A stretch of 14,063 nucleotides of DNA from Collinsella sp. AF02-46-1 (lineage in GTDB: Bacteria > Actinomycetota > Coriobacteriia > Coriobacteriales > Coriobacteriaceae), in the NCBI GenBank assembly GCA_934876235.1, contig CAKXKM010000008.1:1-14063 (forward strand). Direction: 5' to 3'. Under the pieces are notes generated by a model, which saw only the letters and a program-made list of their open reading frames with translations, was not told where the DNA came from and ran no database searches. Position numbers and translations under genes: made by a program. This document shows, in pieces, positions 1 to 8,500 of this stretch. Position 1 is the first letter of the stretch. Every line of letters begins with the position of its first letter.

Positions 1-554
1 GAACAGCCGTATATGTCTACGACAGCGGCGGCTTCTTTTGTCAAGGAAATAACGCTGATCAGGTCCGAAAAGCCATCGAAGATGAAATCATTGATGAACC
101 AAACAACAAAGTTTTCGTTGTTTACGGCCACGATAAAACCGCACGAAACCAACTCCAACGTCTTCTCGAAGAGTTAAATCTCGAGCCTATTTTTCTCGAT
201 AATCAGCCTATAGGGGGCCGAACAGTAATCGAACAACTAATGGAATACATCCCTTGCGCTAATTTCGGGATAGTACTTATGACCCCGGACGACATAGGCT
301 ATCCAAAGAATAAACAGGATCGACCGCAGCCAAGAGCTCGCCAGAACGTAGTTTTGGAGCTTGGGATGCTACTGATGAAATTCGGCAGGTCTAGGACCGC
401 GATCCTTCTCAAAGAAGCCGACCCACCAATAGAAAAACCGTCCGATATAAACGGCATCTTATATCTCCCTTACAAGGAAGACGTTTTTGAGATAAAGCAG
501 AAACTAATACGGGAAATGAACAGCAAGGGGTATGAAATGGAGCAATCGAAATGA
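1..554 (+). CDS. TIR-like (CAP12/Pycsar-type) predicted nucleotide-binding protein, 5' end cut off
   Basis: Only the last 183 codons are present; the frame is open from base 3 and the start lies outside the window. From about base 108 the protein matches the DUF/PF10137 type of TIR domain as I know it: a first strand KVFVVYGHD, then GGRTVIEQL, LMTPDDIGY, the arginine-rich RPQPRARQNV, LELGMLLMKFGR, and PSDINGILYLPY. The Glu of LELG (codon 357-359) sits where the NAD-cleaving Glu is expected. The TIR domain is C-terminal, so about 35 visible residues plus an unseen N-terminal part precede it. Members of this family act as NAD+ hydrolases in CBASS/Pycsar and related anti-phage systems; enzymatic activity here is inference. 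The stop overlaps the next start by ATGA, so the two genes are probably translated together. GC content is low relative to purL, which suggests transfer. Confidence 0.85.
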   Translation, partial: TAVYVYDSGGFFCQGNNADQVRKAIEDEIIDEPNNKVFVVYGHDKTARNQLQRLLEELNLEPIFLDNQPIGGRTVIEQLMEYIPCANFGIVLMTPDDIGYPKNKQDRPQPRARQNVVLELGMLLMKFGRSRTAILLKEADPPIEKPSDINGILYLPYKEDVFEIKQKLIREMNSKGYEMEQSK

Positions 555-2032
555 AAGCGCTACAATGCGAGCTCTGCGGTAGCACAGAGATTATCAAGGA
601 TGGAGACTTTTTCGTCTGTCAAAGCTGTGGAATGAAATATACGCTTGAAACCGCAAAGAAAATGATGGTCGAAGGTGTTGTCCAAGTCGAAGGCACAGTG
701 AAAACAGACCGCACTGAAGATGTCGATCGATATCTCGCCTTGGCCAGAACCGCTCAAAAAGCCGGTAACAACGCTGATGCTGAGAAATATGCCTCCATGG
801 CCCTCGAGATTGATCTTAAGAACGCCGAGGCATGGTCAATAAAGGCAAAAGCGATAGACTGGCAGCTCACGTTTGACAACGATCGCTTGTCGGAATCAAA
901 TGCAGCATGCATTAATATGCTAAAGCTGCTAAATCGAGCCCCATCAGATTTTGATGAGATAAACACCGCGCTAAACATAGCGATAGGTTTCATTGAGCAT
1001 TTGCGAGCTATCGCAAACTCTGAGATAGACTATTTCTGCCAGGAACTTGCAAATCTACCGAATGCGAAGAATCTAGAGTTAATTCAATCGGGGCTCATTC
1101 GTCACCTACAGTCGCGTGAACTCCAATGGAAAAATATAGAGGCCGTGTGCGAATTACAAACGGCTGCCGTAAAGAGGCTCAGCAAAGAGCAGGGGGAGAG
1201 TGCCAAGATACCCGAGAATATCGAAGATCTCCTCGGCGCCCTTACCGAAGACCTTTCCGGTCTTGCAGCGCGCAACATTTCATCAATGTATTACAATGCT
1301 GCAATCACGATCCTAAAGTCTGCGGTCAACGGCTGCTCCACATGGTCGGAACGGTGGAACAAGGTCCGTGTATTTGATTACTACGCGACAGATGATTTCG
1401 ACTATGACAACGAAAAAGAAGCTTTTGATCTATGCATAGATGCGTACGATAGTTGCATAAAAGCGGCTCGCTTAGCTATCGACCTCTTTGACAATAAAGT
1501 CACTAAACAAGGTACTGCCACAGACGAGATGCTCTTAAGATGCTGGGGCATATTGTGCAGTCTCGAGGAGCTATGTATCAAAGTTCGAACAAATCGCCGA
1601 TACTACGGATACTACGGACACTCCAGCGAACAAATAACAAACGACGGCTTTTTCCTTAGCGATGAGGCAAAGCAGCTTCGGAGAGAACAGTTAGAAAAGG
1701 ACATGGCAAAGCGTGACGAATACGACCCCGAGAAGAAGAAGGAACGTGAGCGCGCTGAAAAAGAAGCAGAGCTCCAAGCCAAATATTGGTTAGATAATCC
1801 TGTTAAAAAGTCGCAAAAACAAGCGCTCGAAGATGAATTTGACCGTTTGGGGACCGAACTTCGAGAGCTTAAGAGCAGACGTTCTTTCTTCAGTCCATTC
1901 GAATTCAAAGCGAAACGAGAATGTGACACAAAAATAGAACAGGCCCGCGCGCGCAGGCGGGAAATCAAAGACTCTTTGAAGGCCTTAGACGATGAACTCA
2001 TGGCGTACGTGTCGAACGAAATTGAATCATAG
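551..2032 (+). CDS. Zinc-ribbon (TFIIB-type) / TPR / coiled-coil protein
   Basis: The 493-residue protein starts with a four-cysteine zinc ribbon: C6xxC9 and C23xxC26. A short linker follows (around 30-55), then a TPR-like helical pair at about 58-105 (YLALARTAQKAGNNADAEKY, ALEIDLKNAEAW). The middle (about 110-345) is helical and unassigned. Residues 351-356 form a YYGYYG stretch encoded by a tandem 9-base repeat at 1601-1618. The C-terminal 120 residues are rich in Lys, Glu and Arg and look like a coiled coil. I recognise this architecture as a widespread family of unknown function in gut Firmicutes and Actinobacteria. The ATG overlaps the stop of the TIR-like gene as ATGA, which argues for coupled translation and a shared job, for example sensing or scaffolding for the TIR-like protein; that role is inference. 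Codon use is AT-richer than in the core genes to the right. Confidence 0.85.
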   Translation: MKALQCELCGSTEIIKDGDFFVCQSCGMKYTLETAKKMMVEGVVQVEGTVKTDRTEDVDRYLALARTAQKAGNNADAEKYASMALEIDLKNAEAWSIKAKAIDWQLTFDNDRLSESNAACINMLKLLNRAPSDFDEINTALNIAIGFIEHLRAIANSEIDYFCQELANLPNAKNLELIQSGLIRHLQSRELQWKNIEAVCELQTAAVKRLSKEQGESAKIPENIEDLLGALTEDLSGLAARNISSMYYNAAITILKSAVNGCSTWSERWNKVRVFDYYATDDFDYDNEKEAFDLCIDAYDSCIKAARLAIDLFDNKVTKQGTATDEMLLRCWGILCSLEELCIKVRTNRRYYGYYGHSSEQITNDGFFLSDEAKQLRREQLEKDMAKRDEYDPEKKKERERAEKEAELQAKYWLDNPVKKSQKQALEDEFDRLGTELRELKSRRSFFSPFEFKAKRECDTKIEQARARRREIKDSLKALDDELMAYVSNEIES

Positions 2033-2055
2033 CTTTCACCGCTTGCCGCAACAGT

Positions 2056-2085
2056 CCATTGGCGACCTCAAAGGCGCCTCAATGG
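2056..2085. other. Stem-loop between convergent genes
   Basis: CCATT+GGCG (2056-2064) pairs with CGCC+AATGG (2075-2078, 2081-2085) around a 10-base loop, with a two-base TC bulge. It lies in the 127-base gap between the zinc-ribbon/TPR gene and the fic gene, where a shared terminator would be expected. No T-run follows on either strand, so a Rho-independent role is uncertain. Confidence 0.3.
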
Positions 2086-2159
2086 GATAAGAGCGATTTC
2101 ACACCATGGAGGAATGGCGGGCAAACGCTCGGAGTGTTCATTTGTCTGATAACCGATGT

Positions 2160-3401
2160 TCACTCTAGCCCGAGCAGATTAAGTCCCGCCACCGTCATCT
2201 TGCACACGAGCGGCCTTGCGGACACCTTTTCTAAATATCCGGCAGCGATTAGGCTCGACAATGACCTACTCGCTGTCGGCTTTGTCACATCGAGATAGCC
2301 CGACACACCATCAAGCGTAGATTCACCAAAGGCACCGAAGATATGCATCTGTGCCGCATAAAACAGAATATCTTTTGCCCTTTCGGTAAACGTATCGTCG
2401 AGTTCATCGATCGCCCGCTTGAGATCATCGAGTTGTACGCGCTTTTCGGCCAAATCGCTCAGAACGGCATCTTGCGCTTGCTCGACCAAATCAAGCATCA
2501 TTGCAACAAACGGAGTAGCCTCGCTACCGTTAAGGGGCCTCTCCACCACGTCAAACGCCTTGTAATATGCGGTTTTATTCTCAGCAATCGTCCTAGAGAG
2601 CGACAACACCGTAGGCTGCGACAACGTCTCGTTCAGGCTCAACGCGAGAAGATACCTCCCCGTTCTCCCGTTACCGTCATAGAAGGGGTGAATATACTCA
2701 AAGAGAAAATGGCAGATTGAGGCTGCATAGAGGCTTGGGACATCTTCGCGATTGCCCAACTCTATCATCTTGCCAAGGAGGTCAATGATTTCGGGCTCCG
2801 AGGAAACACCCTGATGGAGAATCTTGCCCCGACTGTTCTCAATCACAACGGGACCCAAACGGAACATCTTGCCATCCGGACGGTCCTTCGGGTCAAGCAC
2901 GCCCTTAGTGACGGCATCGAAAATCTCGCGAATATCCTCGGGTTTGCCGGGACGACTTGAACCATCCACCAGCTGAAGGTAGAGGCGAGCGAATTCAATA
3001 AAAGGAGTGTGCTCCTTTTCGGCGGCACCGCAAAGTTCGGCCGCAGCATCCTCCGCAGACTCCAGCGCCGCTTCAATCTGGCGCCGCGTGCTGTGCACAC
3101 CCTCCATCTCGTTGCTGAAAACAACCTCCTCAAGCACCAGCGAACGAATCGAGGCCCCCAAAGCCACATAAGGCAAGCTGTTCCACAGGTTGGAAATCTT
3201 TCGCTCTTTTCTGAGGATCCGCTCGCTAGCAACGGACAGGTTCAAAGGAACACAAGCGAACAGTTCACCATGCTCAAGGTGAATTCCAGTCCGCACCGTG
3301 CCGTCGGCAGTAAGGCGCTCGCGCAGCAGCTCGTCATGGCAAGCATAACGATCGGAGCTTGGATCTGCATAAAAGAGTTTTTCGAGCGTCTTGTACGCCA
3401 T
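2160..3401 (-). CDS. Fic family protein (probable AMP-transferase) with C-terminal winged helix
   Basis: The 413-residue protein carries the complete Fic active-site motif HPFYDGNGRTGR at 238-249, with catalytic His238 and the phosphate-binding DGNGRTGR loop. Upstream, SNEMEG at 96-101 fits the inhibitory helix motif (S/T)xxxE(G/N), whose Glu normally blocks productive ATP binding, so this is a class II, self-inhibited Fic. A Fic_N-like segment precedes it (about 30-110). The C-terminal 70 residues (about 345-405) form a winged helix with TKPTASRSLSSLIAAGYLEK as the recognition part, typical of the COG3177 group. Family members transfer AMP to Thr/Ser/Tyr of target proteins; the target here is unknown. 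The ATG at 3401 has AAAGGAG 10 bases upstream. The gene stands alone, convergent with the TIR-like operon, and has no separate antitoxin gene, consistent with an internal inhibitor. Confidence 0.93.
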   Translation of the reverse strand: MAYKTLEKLFYADPSSDRYACHDELLRERLTADGTVRTGIHLEHGELFACVPLNLSVASERILRKERKISNLWNSLPYVALGASIRSLVLEEVVFSNEMEGVHSTRRQIEAALESAEDAAAELCGAAEKEHTPFIEFARLYLQLVDGSSRPGKPEDIREIFDAVTKGVLDPKDRPDGKMFRLGPVVIENSRGKILHQGVSSEPEIIDLLGKMIELGNREDVPSLYAASICHFLFEYIHPFYDGNGRTGRYLLALSLNETLSQPTVLSLSRTIAENKTAYYKAFDVVERPLNGSEATPFVAMMLDLVEQAQDAVLSDLAEKRVQLDDLKRAIDELDDTFTERAKDILFYAAQMHIFGAFGESTLDGVSGYLDVTKPTASRSLSSLIAAGYLEKVSARPLVCKMTVAGLNLLGLE

Positions 3402-3444
3402 CGCTTCATCGCTCCTTTGAAATCAAATAGCTTAATCGTCTTTC

Positions 3445-3473
3445 ATTATTTCGAATATATCGGATATTTGCAA
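3445..3473 (-). promoter_or_regulatory. Probable fic promoter with a small inverted repeat in the spacer
   Basis: On the - strand TTGCAA (3473-3468) and AATAAT (3450-3445) are 17 bases apart and 44 bases ahead of the fic ATG, in a locally AT-rich stretch. The spacer holds AATAT...ATATT arms (3454-3458 and 3464-3468) around five bases, a place where a repressor such as the Fic protein's own winged helix could bind. The autoregulation idea is inference. Confidence 0.4.
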
Positions 3474-3580
3474 TTAAGACTCAAGAAATGCATTGTCTAA
3501 TTTCAGAATTTGAAGTATTGGGAATTAAGGGTTCTTTTTTACATAGCGAGCTAATTTCAAACCTCAGCAGAGCTTTATGC

Positions 3581-3625
3581 AAGAAGGCACGCTGTCTGCA
3601 TCAACCGCAGGCAGCGCACCTTCTT
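3581..3625. other. Long imperfect hairpin, 19-base arms
   Basis: Arms 3581-3599 (AAGAAGGCACGCTGTCTGC) and 3607-3625 are complementary at 16 of 19 positions around a 7-base loop. Read as - strand RNA, two of the three mismatches become G-U pairs, leaving one C-A mismatch, so it folds better in the direction of the flanking antiporter and fic genes. No T-run follows on the - strand; on the + strand only a weak TTCTTCTATT run overlaps its end. It could be a processing or stabilising element after the antiporter, a weak terminator, or a repeat remnant. Confidence 0.6.
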
Positions 3626-3636
3626 CTATTCGAAAA

Positions 3637-3806
3637 GGAAACTGCGTCCCATAATTCCGGCTCAGAATGGGATGCGCTTTCCCTAACGAGCCTCTCGCGG
3701 AAACTGCATCCCACTCTGAGCGCCCATTCCGGGACACAGTTTCCCAACGGTCCCCGTTTCGGAAACCACATCCCGTTCCGAGCCTTCAAATCGGGACGCG
3801 GCTTCC
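3637..3806. repeat. Three 46-base palindromic elements on a 62-base period
   Basis: Elements lie at 3637-3682, 3699-3744 and 3761-3806. Each is exactly 46 bases, and the two spacers are exactly 16 bases. The first is in one orientation, the other two are inverted. Aligned in one orientation they share GGAA-RCYG-YGTCCC at one end, GCTCRGA in the loop (element positions 24-30) and GGGATG followed by TTTCC at the other end. The arms form a stem of about 15 base pairs, and pairs at element positions 7-40 and 15-32 change in a compensatory way between copies. The spacers hold small inverted repeats of their own (CGAG/CTCG at 3687-3697, AACGG/CCGTT at 3746-3758). The array starts 15 bases past the antiporter stop, so it would form the 3' tail of that mRNA. 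It resembles REP/BIME-type elements. Confidence 0.9.
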
Positions 3807-3821
3807 CCGAGAAAGTATCGA

Positions 3822-5384
3822 CTACTTGCCGTCGTCCTCGTCGGCTTCTTCGTGCGCATAAAGCTCCAGCATGCGACGGCGGTACTCATGCACGGCGAGC
3901 TTGGCACGCTCCAAGCGACGACGCTCGCGCGGGGTGAGCTCGGACGGATCTATCTCGTCACCATAGGTCTTATCGGCAAGCAGGCGCGCCGCGTCCACAA
4001 TGCGCGCATCGATGCGGCCGCTCGCCGCCCGATCAGAAAGGCGCTCGGCAATCGTATCGAGCGTAGGCAAGCCTTCGAATGCACGACCATGTCCATGCGA
4101 CGTTAATAGCTCGTGCTCGCGGGCGAGCAGACTTGCCAGGTCGTGATGGGCGCGCAGGATATTGAGCGCATCGGAAGGATGCTCGGCAACCTCCGACACG
4201 GCGGCGACCGGCGCAGCATCGACCACGCGGTAGAAGAGCTGCGCGAGCAGCGGCATCAAAAACACCGTGATGGCACCGGCCGCGACCATAACCGAAGCAA
4301 TATCCTGAGATAGTGCACCGGCATTGACGGCAACGCTCGTCACGGCGACGATGATCGGCAGCGCCGTGGTGCAGTAGAGCGCCACGGTGATGCGACCATA
4401 CGCCGAGACGTCGCGCGTCTTGGGGCAGATGCCCATAGAGACCAAAATGGGCACGGCACGGATAACCAGCAACGCCACGATAAAGCCCACGAGCAGGCCG
4501 GGGCGCGATGCTACAGCCGTCAGGTCGATCTTGGCACCCGAAACGGTAAAGAACACCGGGATCAAAAAGCCATAGGCAAGGCCATCGAGTTTAAGCTCGA
4601 GCGTATGGTTGCCCTCGGGGATGATGTAGCGCAGGACAAAGCCCGCGGCAAAAGCGCCCAACACGATGTCGAGGCTAAAAATGGCCGAGAACGCCACGAG
4701 CGTGACCAAGATGAGCACTGTGAGGCGCACGAACGTCTGAGAAGTCGTATCGGCGCGCTCCTGAATAAAGGCAAAGAAGCGGCTACCGATACGCTTGGAG
4801 CGGCTCGGGACCACGGCAAGCAGCACACACACCACAGCGAACAGTCCCAAGATCAGCAGTGTCTCGATACCCGTACGGGCAGACAGCAGCACCGACATAG
4901 CGAGCACGGGGCCAAGCTCACCCCATGTACCATAGGCAAGAATCGAATCGCCGACACGCGTCCCGGCAAGCGACCGCTCGCGCAAGATGGGCATGAGCGC
5001 CCCAAGGGCCGTAGAGGTCAGGGCAAGCGTCACCGCGATACCGTCAAAATGGCTGACCGAAAACCACGGGGTAAAGCGCACGGCAATCCAGGCGATGCCA
5101 AACGTGACGACCCACGTCGCCATGCCGTAGCGCCCCTCGATGCCCATGATGTTCTTGGGATCGATCTCAAAGCCGGCAAGCAGGAACAAAAAGGCCAGGC
5201 CAAGCTCGGACACGAGCGAGACCTCGGCATCTACATGGATAATGCCGAGCATATGAGGTCCCAGCACCGCGCCGAACACGAGCAAAAAGACCGTCTCGGG
5301 AACGGGTTTTCCAGGAATCGCCGAGGCGATGAAGGGGCTTGCAAAGGCCACGAGCGCAATGATGGCGAGCGAAACGAATGCCAT
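3822..5384 (-). CDS. Cation:proton antiporter, CPA2 family (Na+/H+ exchanger type)
   Basis: An integral membrane protein of 520 residues that would exchange protons for Na+ or K+. About 12 hydrophobic segments cover residues 1-387. Family marks are FLFLLAGFEIDP (about 66-77), LTSTALGALMP (about 122-132), GAFAAGFVLR (about 243-252) and IPVFFTVSGAKID (about 275-287). Where KefB/C proteins have QDL, this one has GEL (Glu at about 156), a change I believe occurs in other actinobacterial members. The last 130 residues are charged and helical, rich in Arg and Glu, and contain no TrkA-N/RCK nucleotide-binding domain. I chose ATG at 5384 because AGAAAGG lies 6 bases upstream; an in-frame GTG at 5408 adds only a hydrophilic octapeptide that overlaps this ribosome site. 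Divergent from purL; the palindrome array directly follows its stop. Confidence 0.9.
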   Translation of the reverse strand: MAFVSLAIIALVAFASPFIASAIPGKPVPETVFLLVFGAVLGPHMLGIIHVDAEVSLVSELGLAFLFLLAGFEIDPKNIMGIEGRYGMATWVVTFGIAWIAVRFTPWFSVSHFDGIAVTLALTSTALGALMPILRERSLAGTRVGDSILAYGTWGELGPVLAMSVLLSARTGIETLLILGLFAVVCVLLAVVPSRSKRIGSRFFAFIQERADTTSQTFVRLTVLILVTLVAFSAIFSLDIVLGAFAAGFVLRYIIPEGNHTLELKLDGLAYGFLIPVFFTVSGAKIDLTAVASRPGLLVGFIVALLVIRAVPILVSMGICPKTRDVSAYGRITVALYCTTALPIIVAVTSVAVNAGALSQDIASVMVAAGAITVFLMPLLAQLFYRVVDAAPVAAVSEVAEHPSDALNILRAHHDLASLLAREHELLTSHGHGRAFEGLPTLDTIAERLSDRAASGRIDARIVDAARLLADKTYGDEIDPSELTPRERRRLERAKLAVHEYRRRMLELYAHEEADEDDGK

Positions 5385-5411
5385 GTGATGCCTTTCTCTT
5401 GTTTGCACTTC

Positions 5412-5420
5412 ACTGTAGCA
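5412..5420 (-). promoter_or_regulatory. Possible extended -10 for the antiporter
   Basis: The - strand reads TGCTACAGT, an extended -10 form, 27 bases ahead of the chosen antiporter ATG. No good -35 is seen at the normal distance. A TATCAT at 5454-5459 on the + strand is a similarly weak -10 candidate for purL. The 184-base divergent gap otherwise shows no riboswitch or clear operator that I can recognise. Confidence 0.27.
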
Positions 5421-5568
5421 CCCTCGCCGTCCTCAACGCGCCGTGAGCTGTCGTATCATAGTGACGTTTACAAACATGTGGCTCAAGGCGACCGCGAGGC
5501 TTGCCCCGCAAACCGACCGCTGCCGCATACCGTACCGTACGCCCAACCGATCAGGAAGGCAGGAACCA

Positions 5569-8500
5569 ATGGTCTCTCGTATTTACGTGGAGAAGAAACC
5601 CGGGTTCGACGTCGAGGCTCAGCAGCTCAAGGGCGAGCTGACCGAGATTCTCGGCATCAAGGGCATCGAGGCCCTGAGGATCATCAACCGCTACGACGTC
5701 GAGGGCATCGACGAGGAGCTGTTCCGCTCCTGCGTGCCGACCGTCTTTAGCGAGCCCCAGGTCGATGTGACCTACGACGAGCTCCCCGCAAGCGATGGCG
5801 CCGTCTTTGCCGTCGAATTCCTGCCTGGCCAGTTTGACCAGCGCGCCGACTCCGCCAGCGAGTGTGTGCAGCTCATCAGCCAGGGCGAGCGCCCTGTCGT
5901 GCGTTCCGCCAAGGTCTATATAATCTCGGGCGCCCTGGACGAGGCCGCCATCGAGGCCATCAAGCACTACGTGGTGAACCCCGTCGAGGCCCGCATCGCC
6001 TCGCTCGACCTACCCGAGACGCTGCACATGGAGACCCCCGAGCCTGCGCCTGTCGAGGTGCTTGACGGCTTCCGCGAGCTCGACGAGGCCGGTCTTGCCG
6101 CCTTTATCTCCGAGCGCGGTCTTGCCATGGACGAGGCGGACACCGCCTTCTGCCAGCAGTACTTCCGCGATGAAGATCGCGACCCCACCATCACCGAGAT
6201 CCGCGTGATCGACACCTATTGGTCCGACCACTGCCGCCACACCACCTTCGGTACCGTCCTGGATGACGTGACGATCGAGGACGCCGTGGTGCAGCAGGCC
6301 TTCGACCGCTACATGGAGATGCGCCACGAGCTCGGTCGTGACGCCAAGCCCGTCTGCCTCATGGATATGGGCACCATCGGCGCCAAGTATCTCAAGAAGA
6401 CCGGCGTCATGACCGATGTCGATGAGTCCGAGGAGATCAACGCCTGCACCGTCAAGGTGAAGGTCGATGTCGATGGCGAGGACCAGGACTGGCTGTTCCT
6501 CTTTAAGAATGAGACCCACAACCACCCGACCGAGATCGAGCCCTTCGGCGGCGCCGCTACCTGCGTGGGCGGCGCCATCCGCGACCCGCTCTCGGGCCGC
6601 AGCTATGTGTATCAGGCCATGCGCGTCACCGGTGCCGGCGACCCCACCGTCCCGGTTTCCGAGACGCTCGAGGGCAAGCTTCCGCAGCGCAAGCTCGTGA
6701 CCACTGCCGCCGCCGGCTACTCCAGCTACGGCAACCAGATCGGCCTTGCCACCGGTCAGGTCAACGAACTCTATCACCCCGGCTACGTGGCCAAGCGCAT
6801 GGAGGTTGGCGCCGTCGTGGGCGCTACCCCGGCAAACCACGTGCGCCGCGAGTGCCCCGCCCCCACCGACAAGATCATCCTGCTGGGCGGCCGCACCGGC
6901 CGTGACGGCATCGGCGGCGCCACCGGCTCCTCCAAGACCCAGAACACCGAGTCCATCGAGACCTCGGGCGCCGAGGTCCAGAAGGGCAACGCCCCGGTCG
7001 AGCGCAAGCTGCAGCGTCTGTTCCGCCGCGGCGACGCCTGCCGCCTGATCAAGCGCTGCAACGACTTTGGCGCCGGCGGCGTCTCGGTCGCCGTGGGCGA
7101 GCTTGCCGACGGCCTGTATGTCGACCTGGACACCGTGACCAAGAAGTACGACGGCCTGGACGGCACCGAGCTCGCCATTTCCGAGTCCCAGGAGCGCATG
7201 GCCTGCGCCGTCGCCGACGGTGACGTCGAGGAGTTCATGGGCTACGCCGCCGAGGAGAACCTCGAGGCGACCGTTATCGCCGAGGTTACCGCCGAGCCGC
7301 GCATGCGCATGGCCTGGAACGGTGTCGCCATCGTCGACCTGTCCCGTGAGTTCCTCAACTCCAACGGCGCGCCCAAGCACCAGGTCGCCCACGTCTGTGC
7401 CCGCAGCGTGTGGCAGCCCAGCTGGGCCGGCACCACGCTTGCCGAGCGCATGACCTCGCTTGTCACTGACCTCAACGTCGCCTCCAACAAGGGCCTGTCC
7501 GAGCGCTTCGACTCCACCATCGGTGCCGCAACCGTGCTCATGCCCTTTGGCGGCAAGACGCAGCTCACCCCGAGCTCGGCCATGGTTGCCAAGTTCCCCG
7601 TGGACGGCGAGACCACCACGGCGAGCGCTATGGCATGGGGCTTCAACCCCTACCTGATGGAGGCCGACCAGTTTGCGGGCGCCTACCTGTCCGTGGTTGA
7701 GTCCATCGCCAAGCTCGTGGCTGCCGGCTTTGAGCACAAGCGTGCCTATCTCTCCTTCCAGGAGTACTTCGAGCGTCTGCGCACCGAGGCCGAGCGCTGG
7801 GGCAAGCCCATGGCAGCCGTCCTGGGCGCCCTTATGGCCCAGGTCGATCTGGGTGCCGGTGCCATCGGCGGCAAGGACTCTATGAGCGGCTCGTTTGAGG
7901 ACGAGGCCGGTGAGCTCAACGTTCCGCCGACCCTGATCAGCTTCGCTGTGGCCGTGGGCAAGGCCGCCCGTGCCGTCTCGCCCGAGTTCAAGGGTCTGAC
8001 GCATCGCGTCGTGCGCATCGCCCCCGCCACCTATGGTGAGGACTACCGCCCCGACGCTCAGCAGCTGCTCGCCGCGTTTGACGCCGTCGAGGCGCTCACT
8101 GCTACCGGCAACGCCCTGGCCATCTCCACGCCCGGCTACGGCTGCGGCGCCGAGAGCCTCTTTAAGATGTGCGTCGGTAACCAGATCGGTATCGAGCTTG
8201 CCGAGGATGTAGACGTGGAGAGCCTCTTCACCCCGCTCTACGGCAGCTTTATTGTCGAGCTCGCCGAGGATGCCGAGCTGCCCGAGGTCGCCGACGGCGT
8301 TGTCGTCGAGCCCCTGGGCACCACCGTCGAGGGCTATGTCATCGACACCGGTTCCGAAGTCATCGAGCTCTCCGAGCTCCAGGAGGCCTGGGAGAGCGGC
8401 ATCGAGGGCGTCTTCACCTACCGCAGCGCCGGCGAGACCCCCGAGGTCGAGACCATCGACTTCCGCGCCAAGGATATCCACGTGTACGGCGGCGCCAAGA

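Larger units (their letters stand above)
3402..3821. other. 420-base gene-free interval between antiporter and fic
   Basis: No credible coding sequence is present. The part next to fic (3402-3570) is AT-rich and holds the fic promoter candidate; the rest holds the long hairpin and the palindrome array. A + strand open frame at 3488-3937 runs through the palindromes into the antisense of the antiporter and lacks a ribosome site, so it is not taken as a gene. Confidence 0.7.

Noticed and set aside
1601..1618. Tandem 9-base repeat inside the zinc-ribbon/TPR gene as a phase-variation tract
   Set aside because: Only two copies and a multiple of three, so a change in number would not shift the frame; noted only as a YYG duplication.
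3637..3806. CRISPR array
   Set aside because: Units are palindromes in alternating orientation, the 16-base spacers are too short and themselves pair, and no cas gene is near.
3488..3937. Open frame of 149 codons through the palindrome array
   Set aside because: Runs through the hairpins and into the antiporter antisense, has no ribosome site and no recognisable domain.
5385..5568. Purine riboswitch or other leader upstream of purL
   Set aside because: No conserved purine-riboswitch core or terminator/antiterminator pair can be seen in the 184 bases.
4605..5750. Open frame of 381 codons on the + strand opposite the antiporter and into purL
   Set aside because: Strongly charged composition typical of antisense to a membrane gene; overlaps two well-supported genes.
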